Source: Neoconidiobolus thromboides FSU 785 (Eukaryota; Entomophthoromycota; Entomophthoromycetes; Entomophthorales; Neoconidiobolaceae). From it: 64,000 bases of DNA. Of the stretch, positions 22,960 to 33,951 are shown one piece after another. Position 1 is the first letter of the stretch, and each line of letters begins with the position of its first letter. The stretch covers positions 82,987-146,986 of the forward strand of contig MU626290.1 in assembly GCA_025603075.1 (NCBI GenBank), written 5' to 3'. The notes beneath the pieces were generated by a model. It was given only the letters and a program-made list of their open reading frames with translations, was not told the DNA's origin and ran no database searches. A program made the position numbers and the translations under genes.

Positions 22960-23964
22960 ATGAACGATATTCAATCTGATAAAGCAATAACTGAGATCTT
23001 ACAGTATTCTTCGCTTATTAAATACAATATTCTTTACGCAGTTATAGCACTATCAGTAATAGGCTTTATAATGAATTTTCTGGTGTTATTCTTTGTATTT
23101 CAACTTAAGGAAAAGAAGACGGTGGATACAAGGTTAGTAACCTCAATTGCTTTAGTCGACATAATAGCTTCGATTTCCACTATATTATTAGATGTACCAT
23201 TACTAATCACCAATTTCAATTTATTCTATCAACCATGGTTTCGAGTTTTGAATGGAGTGGTATTAAATGCTTTACATGCATCTTCACTATTACTAATTGG
23301 AATGTTAAGTTTAGAAAGATTTCTTTTAATTACTAAAAGTATAAGGCTTAAAGCATCTACTTGGTTTTCAATATCCTCTACATTAATCTTAATACTATGG
23401 TTATTGTATATATTAGCAGCCATTTTTAAAAAGATACGGTTGATGCCATCTGGAGCTTATTGTGAATTATTGATGTGGGAGGACAATATTAGTATGGCTT
23501 TTTACCTAATCACTTCACTTTTATTAACAATCTGTGGTATTGCTATGACTTATTTTTATTTAAAAATTATTTGTTATTCTAAAAAAATCAGTGTAGAACT
23601 TAATCATTTAACAAATGAAATCAACCGTGGTATACCTAATATCGGAGAAGGAATATGCAATTATTTAAATGAAAATTTAAATACAAATCCGGTCAAAAAG
23701 AATGATAAAGTGAATCGACGTTGTATTGTTTTTATAGTAATATACAATATTTGCTTTTTGCCGTTTATTGTAGCTTTGTTATATGAATTATTTAATGGAG
23801 ACCCCAATCTTCCAATGGATTGTTTAAATCCTATATCATTTGCTGCTACTTCCTGTTGTAATCCAATATTAACTTTATTACTGCATAAACCTACAAGAAC
23901 AAGAGCAATTCAATTTTTTGTAAAGAATAAACCAATTGTTGAGAATCAAACGAACAAAGTGTAA
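22960..23964 (+). CDS. rhodopsin-like (class A) seven-helix receptor
   Basis: Single exon, 334 aa, with seven hydrophobic segments at about residues 20-45, 57-80, 95-120, 135-160, 175-202, 253-275 and 285-310. Class A landmarks can be placed: LVDIIA in TM2, LSLERF at the end of TM3 (the E/DRY position), C-F-L-P-F in TM6 (the CWxP position) and CCNPILTLLL in TM7 (the NPxxY position, with Tyr missing). A basic 8th-helix region (KPTRTR) follows. Cys residues before TM3 are not obvious, so the usual disulfide may be absent. The TM7 Lys that binds retinal in opsins is not seen, so this is probably not a photoreceptor. It would signal through a heterotrimeric G protein, and a Galpha gene is in the same window. 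The ligand is unknown. Confidence 0.8.
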   Translation: MNDIQSDKAITEILQYSSLIKYNILYAVIALSVIGFIMNFLVLFFVFQLKEKKTVDTRLVTSIALVDIIASISTILLDVPLLITNFNLFYQPWFRVLNGVVLNALHASSLLLIGMLSLERFLLITKSIRLKASTWFSISSTLILILWLLYILAAIFKKIRLMPSGAYCELLMWEDNISMAFYLITSLLLTICGIAMTYFYLKIICYSKKISVELNHLTNEINRGIPNIGEGICNYLNENLNTNPVKKNDKVNRRCIVFIVIYNICFLPFIVALLYELFNGDPNLPMDCLNPISFAATSCCNPILTLLLHKPTRTRAIQFFVKNKPIVENQTNKV

Positions 23965-24834
23965 AAGATGAAATACTCAAAGATTTTACTTTAATACAAA
24001 CTCAAGAGTTAAGGGTTAAAGGTAACTTTATAGAGCTGAGCTCATTCCATTTTCAATAAAACACCCTAATTTTTATTTTTTATTATTTTATCATATTTTA
24101 TAAAAGAATTATAATGTAATATATTATATATAAGTATCCTTATTTTCAAAGTTAATAAACAATTAGTATCATTTGTTGAAAGAGAACCAAAATACCTTTA
24201 AATTATAATTTAAGTAAATAAGAATGAATTAGCGAAAATCAATGAATTGTTACTCAGGATAAGAACTTAATCTATTATTTATTATTTGCTTGGATATTAA
24301 ATTTAAAAGGTTGTATAGAAGTTAAATACATGGTTACTATAACCAAGGATAATTTTATAAACAACTTCTTCTAATGTCCAAATTTAATAATTCTATATTC
24401 GGTGCCATTAATTTTTATAAAGGTATTCCTAAAGTAATCTCCTCTTTTGGACGATTCGAACATGGTAATATATAAAACTGTCACAATTAATTTTTTTACA
24501 TAAAAAGTACTTTGTATTTGGAGATAAAAAATATTTACTGCTATAACTAATAGCTTTTTTATTTTTTTGGCCAAAAGTGATTACTTTAGGAATTACCTTT
24601 ATATCACATTTTGTTGGATAGAACTCTATTTAATATTATATTAATTTATTATATTCATTGAAAAGAATAATTAGTAGCTATAACTTTTATCCCAATATTA
24701 GTTGTTAATAATAATATACTTTTAATATATTGTTACTTTAAAGCAACTAAGTATAAATACTCTACTTTAGCTTTCTTTTTATATCATACAATTTTAGTAT
24801 TTTAATATTTTAATATCTTACTACTCTATCTAAT
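23965..24834. other. intergenic, 5' region of secreted peptide 1
   Basis: 870 bp. A TATA-like AGTATAAATACTC lies at about 24749-24761, roughly 80 bp before the peptide start. One antisense frame at 24371-24574 has biased composition and no support. Confidence 0.55.
24749..24761 (+). promoter_or_regulatory. TATA-like box of secreted peptide 1
   Basis: AGTATAAATACTC is followed by a T/C-rich stretch, about 85 bp before the ATG. The paralogous gene at 61834 also has a TATA-like element before its ATG. In so AT-rich a genome this is weak evidence on its own. Confidence 0.35.
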
Positions 24835-25074
24835 ATGAAGTTTTCTGGTATATTACTCATAGTTACTGCTTTATCTGCTACCTCTGCTTTATCTATCCCT
24901 TCTAATATTGCAAGATCTTTTAGACAGGAAGCTAAGGATGTCGTTGTTCGTGGAATCGGTAAAAGTATTGTAGGTGCCCTTACCGATGTTGCTACTTCGG
25001 TTGTAGGCGATAAAGGTCTCATTGGTGGAGGTATTAAAGCTGCTGGTGGTCTCCTCCAAAAAATCATCCCTTAA
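24835..25074 (+). CDS. small secreted cysteine-free peptide, copy 1
   Basis: Single exon, 79 aa. A signal peptide is clear: MKFSGILLIVTALSATSA with likely cleavage at about residue 18-20. The ~60-residue remainder has no cysteine. It carries a basic/acidic amphipathic segment (RSFRQEAKDVV), then a Gly/Ala/Val-rich part ending VGDKGLIGGGIKAAGGLLQK and a terminal IIP. About 63% of residues match the second copy at 61834; the VGDKGLIGGG block is identical. The composition is like that of helical secreted antimicrobial or membrane-active peptides, but no family is recognised. A role as effector, surface-active peptide or defence peptide is inference. Codons are richer in C/G than in surrounding DNA, which supports a real, possibly well-expressed gene. 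Confidence 0.85.
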   Translation: MKFSGILLIVTALSATSALSIPSNIARSFRQEAKDVVVRGIGKSIVGALTDVATSVVGDKGLIGGGIKAAGGLLQKIIP

Positions 25075-25397
25075 TTTATTCCTAGTTTAGTAAAATAAAT
25101 TAATATTAAGTAGTTTTAAATTAAATTATTATAAGATCTATTATTAAAAAGTCATAATTTAAAGTCTTCGATATATTATATCATGTAAAAAGATTATAAA
25201 ATTTTAAACGAAAAAAGAATATAAGAGACTATCATTATATACAAATACCATGTATTTAGTACAAAATAATGTATCAACTTAAATATTTTATTTGAATTCA
25301 CTTGATTATCAACTTAGGATTGCATTATTAAATTGCTTGTAATTTATTTTTAGCAATTTTTATTTTTTATTTTTTACTTATTTAAACTCCATAAAAT
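25075..25397. other. intergenic
   Basis: 323 bp between the peptide gene and PRPF31. Nothing recognised. Confidence 0.6.
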
Positions 25398-27332
25398 ATG
25401 TCATTAGCTCAAGAATTATTAGACGATTTAGACGACTCTATGTCTGAAGGAGAAAACTATGAAAATGAAAATGAAGATAAACAAGAAGACTCAGAAGGTG
25501 AAATGGAAGAAGATCAAGATGAAAAAGAAGATTCAATCGAAAGGAAAGATGTTGATTCAATCAATTCGGGATCCATTGAATCTCAAGCTAAGTTATTGAA
25601 ATCCAAAGAAATGATCGAAACTTTAAGAGTAAGTAGTTCTAGATAAAATCTGGATACTAATAGCAATTTATATTTTAGAAAATTGAAGAAATAAAGAAGG
25701 ATAAGGATAAACAAGAAACCAAGCTTATTGGTATTATGGAGCAAGATCCTCAATATAAATTAATTGTCAGCTCAAATACATTAGTTGCAGAAATTGATAA
25801 TGAATTGGTCACAGTTATAAAAGTAAATAATTTCAGCAACAACTATCATTAATTTATTAGTTTAGTTTATTAGAGATAATTATATCACTAGATTTAAAGG
25901 GCTTGATACTTTGATAACATCGCCATTAGACTATGTTAGAACAGTAAAAATGATCGGAAAAGAAAAAGTAAATTTATCTGTTTAAAATATAAAATAACTT
26001 ATTAATTTATAGGATTTGACGAAACTTAATCTCAAATCGATTTTAACACCAGTAAATGTGATGATTTTAACTGTAGCCAATACGGATTTAGTATCAAGAG
26101 AGATTGATGATAAATCTTTGCAAGAAGTTTTGAAAGCATGCGATATGGCTCTTGAATTAGATGAAGCTCAAAAAATAGTAAGTAGTATTTCTATTAACGC
26201 TAAACAACTATGATTTATAAATTTTAGCTTATTAATTTTGTTGAATCTCGTATGAACTATATTGCTCCAAATCTATCAGCAGTCGTTGGAACTACCACTG
26301 CAGCTAAATTGTTAGGTGTTGCTGGTGGTTTAAATGCTTTAGGTAGAATCCCAGCTTGCAATTTACAGGTAATCAAGCTAAACAAAACCATTTATAAATG
26401 GTATTAATATCACTATTAGACCTTAGGTTCATCAAAATCTATTAGTGCTGGGTTTTCAAAAGCAGCAACTAAAAATCACTTTGGATTTATATATTACTCT
26501 GAAATAGTCAAAGAGGCTCCGGTTGACGAAAGAAGAAGAATGGCTAGATTTGTAGCCAATAAGTATGATGATTTATTTATTTTCTCATAAATCTAATATT
26601 CTATAGAGCAGCATTAGCAGTTAGAATTGATTTAGCACAGGCTTCACGTGATGGTAAGTAACATCCATTTTCTTGATCATTAATAGTTAATTTGACTTAT
26701 AGGAAGCCAAGGCAAAGCTTTAAAAGAAGAAGTTAGAAAAAAATTAGACGTTGTGATGCAGCCACCACCAAGCAAAAATATTAAAGCGCTTCCAGTACCA
26801 GATGACGGCCCCAAAAAGAGACGCGGTGGGAGGAGGTAATGAAAAAGCACTATCTTAAAAATGATCTAAATTAATATCATAATGTGTTTATAGAGCAAGA
26901 AAGAATAAGGAATCTTTGGCTCAAACAGAACTTCGTAAAGCTCAAAATCGAGTTAACTTTGGTGAAGCTGAAGATGAAGCACATGGGCTTGACAGCTCTG
27001 TAGGGCTTGGTACTATGACATCAAATAGAGGCAAAATTCGTGCTGCAGCCATTGATACTCGTACAAAAAGTAAGTTTGGTTTTTACTTTAATGTCACTAT
27101 TATCTAACTCTATTCAGCATCGGTAAGTAAAAAATATAAAGCAATGTTATCTAAAACAAATTCCAACGTTGGGGGCACCATTACATCTGGGTTTACTACT
27201 TCATTAGCTTTTACACCGGTACAAGGTATTGAACTCGAGAATCCAGATTATAGAAAACAAAAAGTTAAGGAAGCCAATGACAAATACTTTGGTGTTGGAC
27301 AATCATTTATTAATGTTAAAAAGAAAGAATAA
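25398..27332 (+). CDS. PRP31: U4/U6 snRNP protein Prp31/PRPF31
   Basis: Nop-domain protein that clamps the U4 snRNA-15.5K complex and is needed for U4/U6.U5 tri-snRNP assembly. Ten exons: 25398-25628, 25679-25822, 25866-25967, 26013-26177, 26228-26368, 26420-26562, 26607-26653, 26703-26835, 26894-27069 and 27118-27332. They give 498 aa, essentially the length of human PRPF31 (499). After an acidic N-terminus ([16 protein letters not shown] type), the coiled-coil and Nop domain follow: [38 protein letters not shown], then [13 protein letters not shown] and [20 protein letters not shown]. The nuclear localisation stretch [15 protein letters not shown] is intact. The gene depends on the machinery it helps build: it has nine introns. 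It converges on the Kch1-like gene. Confidence 0.95.
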
Positions 27333-27578
27333 ATGAACTGATATAAATTAATGAATAAATTGCCGTTTATTTAAATATTTGCTTTTTTATCTCTGTAGTT
27401 ATTTGTTGATAAGTTTAATTTTTTTTAAAACAATCATTTACTATTTTTGGTAAATATTTTAAAACTTCCTCCACTAATTAAAATATAACAGATTTAAAAG
27501 GTCAATTTTATTTATTAAATGTCATTAATATTAAACAGAAAACAAAAATAAGAGAGAAGATTAAAAGCGTTTTCAATT

Positions 27579-28939
27579 TCAATATCTTTCCTTAGATAGG
27601 GGATTATAATAATTAAAATTAGTTGAATCTAAAGGAAGATTAGTTGGTGGTGGTCGATAATAATTAGTACTATTATCTAGGCTAGATTGAGCTCGTATCG
27701 ATCTTCTAGAATAAGAGGCAAAGGTTGAATTAATAGAACTTCTACTAGAAATTTGAATACTTTGATGTCGATTTGGCGTTGTTCTACCTTTTTTTAAGAG
27801 TGAATGGTTAAATTGATTGTTACCATTGAATTGGGAGTAATTGCTTGAAGAAGAACTCATATAACTTTCGGTTATTGAATTTTTACGCTGTCTGTTGTAC
27901 TGATGCTTATTCTCATATTTGATTGATAGTATTGTATTTAAGTTAGGTAATGTCGGACTAGGTAACTTTAAATAACCCTCTTGATGATTCTTCATATCTT
28001 TTTGTCTCATTTCCTTTTGCCTTTGTAATCTTTGGTATGATAATAGCTTTGAGATTCTATTTTTAAGATAAGTAAAATATTAATTTAATATGAATTAAAA
28101 CTACCTTTTATCAATTTCATGGCAACAATATTCTTTTAAATTTCCTTGAATTTTAAATATTAAAACAATATATAGTAATGCAGCTAATACTACGAGTAGA
28201 GCAGTTATAATAAATAGAATATTGGAAATTGCCAAAGTTGCTAGAGTAAAGTAGGACAGTAATTTTGAACTTGAAAAATTATGAATACGTTCAAGTATTG
28301 CTGCTTCATTACCCCTTAACGAAATTAAAAACCTTATTAAAATATAGCTTTTTAACATTTCTCTACCGATATCTACTAATAAAAATCTTTTCCACCCTTA
28401 AAATAAAATTAGCATGTAAAATTAAAATTGTGATGAAAGCTACCTTTTAATGTAAAATAGATAAAAAAAGTGATACTTTCGGTCAATGTCCTCGGTTCAG
28501 CTAATTTTTTAAAAAAACAATAGTTTTTATAGTTGGTAAGTATATACAATCGATGAGCTATAACGTTTGTGTAAACAACCGATATATCTTTGGATTTTAT
28601 AATTTTATAAGACTTATATAATTCATAGGGGACTAATATAATTGAGCAAGATAAGGAAGCATAAAACACGTATGCAAACCATTTCTCATGATATGGTCCA
28701 AAATATAGATCTAAAGCTTTATCTCCATTGGTGATCAAATTAATAGTTGTCCATATATCTGAGCAGTACATCAATATAGTTTTAAATAAGATTAAAAATG
28801 GGGCTATATAGCTTAATTTTGTTATAATTCTTTCATCGTAAAATTGATCAATATCGATATAATCAAATTTAAAGTCAGTTATTGATTCTCTTTTCCAATG
28901 AGTATCCTTCCATTTTATCAAATTCATAAAAAATTTCAA
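27579..28939 (-). CDS. Kch1/Prm6-like potassium channel protein
   Basis: Three exons (28444-28939, 28105-28396, 27579-28056) give 421 aa. The pattern fits the fungal Kch1/Prm6 family of low-affinity K+ transporters at the plasma membrane, which support Ca2+ signalling during mating or stress. An N-terminal FKFDYIDIDQF is followed by a hydrophobic helix with DIWTTINLI, then KWFAYVFYASLSCSIILVPY-E-L and a SYKIIKSKDISVVYTNVIAH block. A WKRFLLVDIGREMLKSYIL segment and two more helices come next (LSYFTLATLAISNILFIITA and a second). The C-terminal ~140 residues are Ser/Asn/Arg-rich and cytoplasmic. Assignment rests on motif order from memory of the family; a search would settle it. Confidence 0.72.
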
Positions 28940-29359
28940 TTATAAAATTATAAAAAACTAAATAAATATATTGATGATAATATATATTGTAATTTTTATT
29001 TTTATTTTTATTTTTCTATATTTGTTAATTTGAAATTCTTTAGATCAATTAAGAGTACAGCCAATCACTTTCTTAGTTAAAATCGGATCACCTTGCTACT
29101 CGTTAATCAAGTATCATCTGTGGATATTCATTTAATTACTGCTAAAAATTTCATCTCCATCAAATTAAATTGATATCATTATTAAATATTCAGGTGCTAT
29201 CATTATAAATGCTGCTTTATTTAAAACATCATTAAAATGATACAGGATCGTAATTTAACCTTTAATTTAACATTCTAATAAACTTATTTTCCTAATTGAT
29301 TAATTTAGTATTATTACGTTATTAAGTTAACTTAAAATAGATAAACAATAGCACATTTA
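28940..29359. other. intergenic
   Basis: 420 bp upstream of the Kch1-like gene and downstream of the hydrolase. Nothing recognised. Confidence 0.6.
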
Positions 29360-30847
29360 TTATAAATTTTCAGAAATGTAATCCAAATAATAATTAGAGA
29401 AGAGATAAGCGCCATGAGTTAAGTCCAACATATAATAATTGATATTCGAATTGTTGAGTTTTACTCTCAATTCTGTTAAATGACTTATAATATAATTAGA
29501 GTTGAGTAAAAAATCGTATTTAGATAAATAAACATAGGTGGGTACATTTAAATCTTGGTTAAAAGCAATTCCTTGATTTAAGATAGCATATCTGCCTATA
29601 GTGTTACCAACAAACAAATCCTCTGCCATCAAGTGTTGAGTAACCCTATTCATAAAAAAATCTAATTGATTAAACATAAAATTGACCGCAAAAGTAGGTT
29701 CCCAATTAGTGAAGCAAGCTGGATCAACTAGACACATTTTTTGAATATAGTATGGACGATGTTTTAATATAAAACTAGTTGCAATTGTACCATAAGAATG
29801 AGCCATTATTGAGCATTTTTCAATTTCGTGAAGTTGAAATGCACTATCTAGCGCATACATTATATCTTCAACAGTTGGTATTTGTAAAGTAGGGATTAAA
29901 GTCACTGCTTGAAGTTCTAATAAAACAATTTTACGAGTATGAAAGTCAGTTCTTAATTTTAAAATTTGGCGCATGTATAATGATACACCTGTACCTACTC
30001 CATGTATAAATAATATTGGTGGTTCGTCATTACTACTGTTATTATCAGAAAGATTTTCATGTGGCTCATATATCCAATAAGTTATCGGGGAATTTTTTAT
30101 TGAATTTCTTTGGAAACCAGAGAGCATTAATATTATACACATTGAAGTGTGAAATAACATAATTGTCTAAGTTAAAAATTAATAAATAGTTGATAATACT
30201 TTGTACAAGTAACTTACCAAATAAAATAAAATGGGCTTATACTTTGAGCTAAATTCAGTCAAAGCCAAAAACACAGGAGCACGCTGTAATTTGTCTTCCT
30301 CTTTACTTAATTTTATATCAAGTTTCGTTTGTATTAACTCAACATATTCGTTCAATTCCATATCCATTTCATTTGATAAACTATTCAAATCGCGTACATG
30401 TAAATACCATGCTAGCCATTGCTTTACCTGATTAAACGTAAGTTCTTCATTTGAGTATGGATAAAAATATTTATTTATCAAGCTTAAATCAAAATAATTT
30501 CCATCAAATAGTAATGAAACTATCTTCTGTTTGTCCGTTTCGTTTAGATCAAACTTAAATTCTTTTCTTTTCAGTACCATTTTTTTATTTAAATATTTAA
30601 AGTAAATAAAAAAAGCCACTTCATTAACACTTAAAATGAGTAGAATTAGTGATAAGTTAGTGTTGATTCCATAATAGATATTGTAAAGTATTGTTATTAT
30701 TGAAATTGGTACTATCAACTTTATAAACCTTATTATTACATATAATATGATATTTAATGGTGAATGAAAATTATGGGGATTTTTAATATCTACTCTCACT
30801 CCACTTAATTCGCTTAACAACTCAATAATCAGTTTGGATTCAAACAT
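29360..30847 (-). CDS. membrane-anchored alpha/beta hydrolase
   Basis: Two exons (30218-30847, 29360-30166) give 478 aa. The N-terminal ~100 residues hold two hydrophobic helices (NIILYVIIRFIKLIVPISII and LSLILLILSVNEVAFFIYF) that would anchor the enzyme in a membrane. Residues ~110-230 are a charged domain (ELTFNQVKQWLAWYLHVRDL). The hydrolase fold starts with PPILFIHGVGTGVSLY (oxyanion loop). The nucleophile elbow is A-H-S-Y-G with the serine in the expected place. A late LTHGAYLF provides a likely catalytic histidine, and the KYDFLL region the acid. It resembles fungal membrane-linked AB-hydrolase proteins of about 500 aa with unknown substrates. Lipase or esterase activity is likely but not proven. 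Confidence 0.8.
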
Positions 30848-31475
30848 TTTTTAAATTCAATTTCTCTTTTTTCTTTTTCTTTATATACTTTTTTGTTCTG
30901 ATTGCAATTTCTATTTTAAACTTGATTTTGGTTCCTTTTCATCCCTTAATTTTAATCAATGTTACAAAGCATGCTACTTTACACTTGAATTTTTATTTTA
31001 ATATTACACCCCGTAAAAGCTTAAGGAAATAAATTAAAAATAGGCATTATACTTCTTTAATAAAAGGCAAAGTATTATTATACATCTGTTACTAGTATTA
31101 GTATCTCATAACCAAATAGACCTATTATATTTTGTTTATTGAAAGGGGGTTTAAGGGTTAAGAAAATTCTGCTTACGCTATCATGATTTGAACTTTATTC
31201 TTTTTATCAAACTTTACAGGTTCATTATTCAAATGTTAATAACAAACAATCTCCGCCCCCATAGTGATGATTTATATAAACTGATTAATAAATCAGTAAT
31301 TCATCTTATTAATGTTAAGTTGTTTTTATTAAAATTGTTATTAAGCTTGATCCTGAAATATTATATTTTAAATAGTAAACTTTAATCTCAATGTTATACG
31401 GCTTTATGATGTATTAATATAAACCATAAATTTTTGTGCAAAATTATTTATGAAATAAAATATTTGATTGTAACA

Positions 31476-31574
31476 CATGGGTATGTATTTGTTTGAGAAT
31501 TTTACCAACGATCTTTCCACTCAAATAATATTTGAAAAATGGAAAAAGGGAGGAAATCAAAAAATATCCTCATA
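31476..31574 (-). mobile_element. MITE-like element, copy 11
   Basis: CATGGGTATGT start, CCACTCAAATAATATTTGAA core and ATATCCTCATA end, reverse orientation. Confidence 0.7.
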
Positions 31575-32085
31575 TTTTTTCCAAGTGTTAAACTTTCTGA
31601 AATTAGCTTAAGAAATAAAATTATAAAGCTTAAAAGTAGAAAGTGTGCAATTTTACCTAAAAAACTACATTTAGCTATTCTGATAGATTATTTATGATAT
31701 TCATAAACTTCTCTAGTTAGCTATACTACATCTTATTTATTACTACTATGTACATTAATGTCACTTTCATCACTTTGTTAAAATCTACAGCTAATTTTTT
31801 TTATATTTAAGTTATTTAAAGCTAGACTTTAGATATGTTTTTAGTACTTTTAAAATAATAAGCTTAAATTATAGCTATTATATAAAAAAATCACTACATA
31901 TACAACAGATAAAAATTAAGTAATTTGTTAATAGAACATTAATAACTCTACAATTAGTTTAAATACAATTTAAAAAATTTACTTCATATTATGTTAAAGC
32001 TTACTTTTATCAATAAATTAATATATTGTCATACATTAATGGGTTTTTTATGTCTAATAATTAGAGCTATTTACTATATTAAAGT

Positions 32086-32190
32086 TATGGGGATGTTTCT
32101 TTGGCTTCATCACTTTTTCCATCTTTTAAGCACTATTTCAGTGGGAAAATTGTTAGTAAAATTCTTAAATACAAAAATACATCCCCTTAT
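32086..32190 (+). mobile_element. MITE-like element, copy 12
   Basis: TATGGGGATGT start, GGCTTCATCACTTTTTCC core and ACATCCCCTTAT end. A well-preserved forward copy. Confidence 0.8.
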
Positions 32191-32240
32191 CATCAAGATA
32201 TTTTCATAAATTTTTATTAAATTATGAAACTATAATTTTA

Positions 32241-32343
32241 TATGGGGATGTCTTTTTTAGTTTTATCATCTTTTTCATTTTTAAGTACTATTTGAGCAGA
32301 AAGATTGCTAGCAAAATCCTTAAACAAAAAATACATCTCCATA
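32241..32343 (+). mobile_element. MITE-like element, copy 13
   Basis: TATGGGGATGT start and ACATCTCCATA end, only ~50 bp after copy 12 and in the same orientation. The two differ at many interior positions, so they are separate insertions rather than a fresh duplication. Confidence 0.8.
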
Positions 32344-32639
32344 TTAATCCAAAAATATTGATATTTCTTGAAAGTAAGTATCTGATATTACTAATACAAT
32401 ACTCTCCTTATTCAAAACGTTTGTATTCAAGGAATAATTTGTAAAACTAAGAAATATGTTTTCTAAATTTATAATTGGCTTAAATCGTTGGTTTTCTATT
32501 TGTCTTCTGGTTAAATACCTCTGACAGTCAAATCCTTTCTCTATATTCAAAGGATTCCTTCAATTTTTCTATAAAATCAATTACTTTGATTGTTATCTCA
32601 ACTTGTTTTATATCGTGTTTGTTTTCAGTTTTAATTTAC

Positions 32640-33340
32640 CAATATCCTAGACCATCTACAAAGTCAATATTGATTCCCCTCCATTTGGAGCTGCCTTACA
32701 CAATTCTCCTCTTCATATATGTACCAGATAATTAAGTGGAAAAATGATTTCCTCATTAACAAAGTGAATTTATCGCAGAACTGGAGCGAACGAGAAGCTT
32801 TAGCTTTTGACACTCTTTTCTCTTCAAATTTTCTTTAATTGTATTAATAAATTATTTAAGAACACAAGGTCAAGAATTTTAAAGAATAAATCGTTATTAA
32901 AAATTGATAAAAAGAGCTTCAATTATAAATAGCATAAATCATAGTAGCTGATATACTATTGTGATCTTAATCGATCATGCTTTCACTTAATAAGTGTGTC
33001 TTAATAAGTGCGTCTTAAAAAGTATATTAATTTTATTTTATAATACGCTAGAACTATATTAAAGAAAAATTTCACTGTACCAAACTCCACTTTTCAAAGA
33101 TTTCAGGAATTTAAAACCAAAAATTCGCCATAAATTAGTACTATTTATACTGTAGGACACTTTCCGAAGAGTTAATCTAGAAAATTTGATATGGTCTTAG
33201 ATCCTCTACTGCAAATCCCACTTTACACTCTTTTAAAGGTCATTTAATCCCTGATTTATCTCCACCTTGAATTCAGCAATGTTGGTTTAACCACTGAACA
33301 TGATAAAAAAATTTGTAGCCTTGAATTTTAAAAAGAATAA
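32640..33340 (+). pseudogene. possible gene relic
   Basis: Protein-like segments lie in different frames and are interrupted by stops. Examples are VNIDSPPFGAALHNSPLHIC (about 32668-32727), NKVNLSQNWSEREALAFDTL (about 32758-32817) and FDMVLDPLLQIPLYTLLK (about 33187-33240). Residue composition is far more balanced than in neighbouring noncoding frames. No family is recognised. It may be a decayed gene or an unmodelled spliced gene with poor exons. Confidence 0.3.
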
Positions 33341-33951
33341 AAGCTAAATAAAATTTCGATGTTGGAAAGGTTAGCTTGAAGATATAACTTAAGGCTATTA
33401 GAAATATAAATCGCTTATTTAATCAATTGTTAAAAAACAAAGCATATTAATAAGAACAGGTATTATAGCTATGAAAGAACTGGATAACTCAAAATTACTT
33501 AAAATAGATCAATAAACAACAATTACATTGTTTGAAGTAATATAACTTTATTTAGAAAAAGCTATAGAGTATTAAAACAAAGAGCAGAAGATCTTTTTTC
33601 TCCATATCTTTTTTATAAGATTGTGTTTTAGTTGTTAATTTATAATATTAAAAACTTTTTTGTTTTCTATCTCAGTCAAGCATCATATCACCAGAAAAGC
33701 TACCAAAAAACCAAACTACAACTGAGTAATGCTTCAATGAAAAATAGGTTAAATCATACTTGCATACAAAATTTGATAATAATTGATTTGGAAACAAAAA
33801 AGGAAAAATAAGGGATAGATTACATGAGAATTCCAATTAATATCACATCTGAAATACCAAAGTCGATGATGCAAAAGTTACCACTAATTTTTCGTAAAAT
33901 ATAAAAGGTTGGTATTCAAACGTTACCACGGCTTTTTAACTTTATTAAACT

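Larger units (their letters stand above)
30848..33951. other. long intergenic region with three MITE-like copies and gene relics
   Basis: 3.1 kb. Three MITE-like copies are listed separately. 32640-33340 has protein-like stretches broken by stops and frame changes. Several short open frames elsewhere are by-products of repeats or base composition. Confidence 0.55.

Noticed and set aside
24371-24574. 67-codon minus-strand frame before secreted peptide 1
   Set aside because: Biased composition, no motif and no plausible start context; probably chance.
31991-32209. 72-codon plus-strand frame
   Set aside because: Its second half is MITE-like copy 12, and the first half is AT-rich filler.
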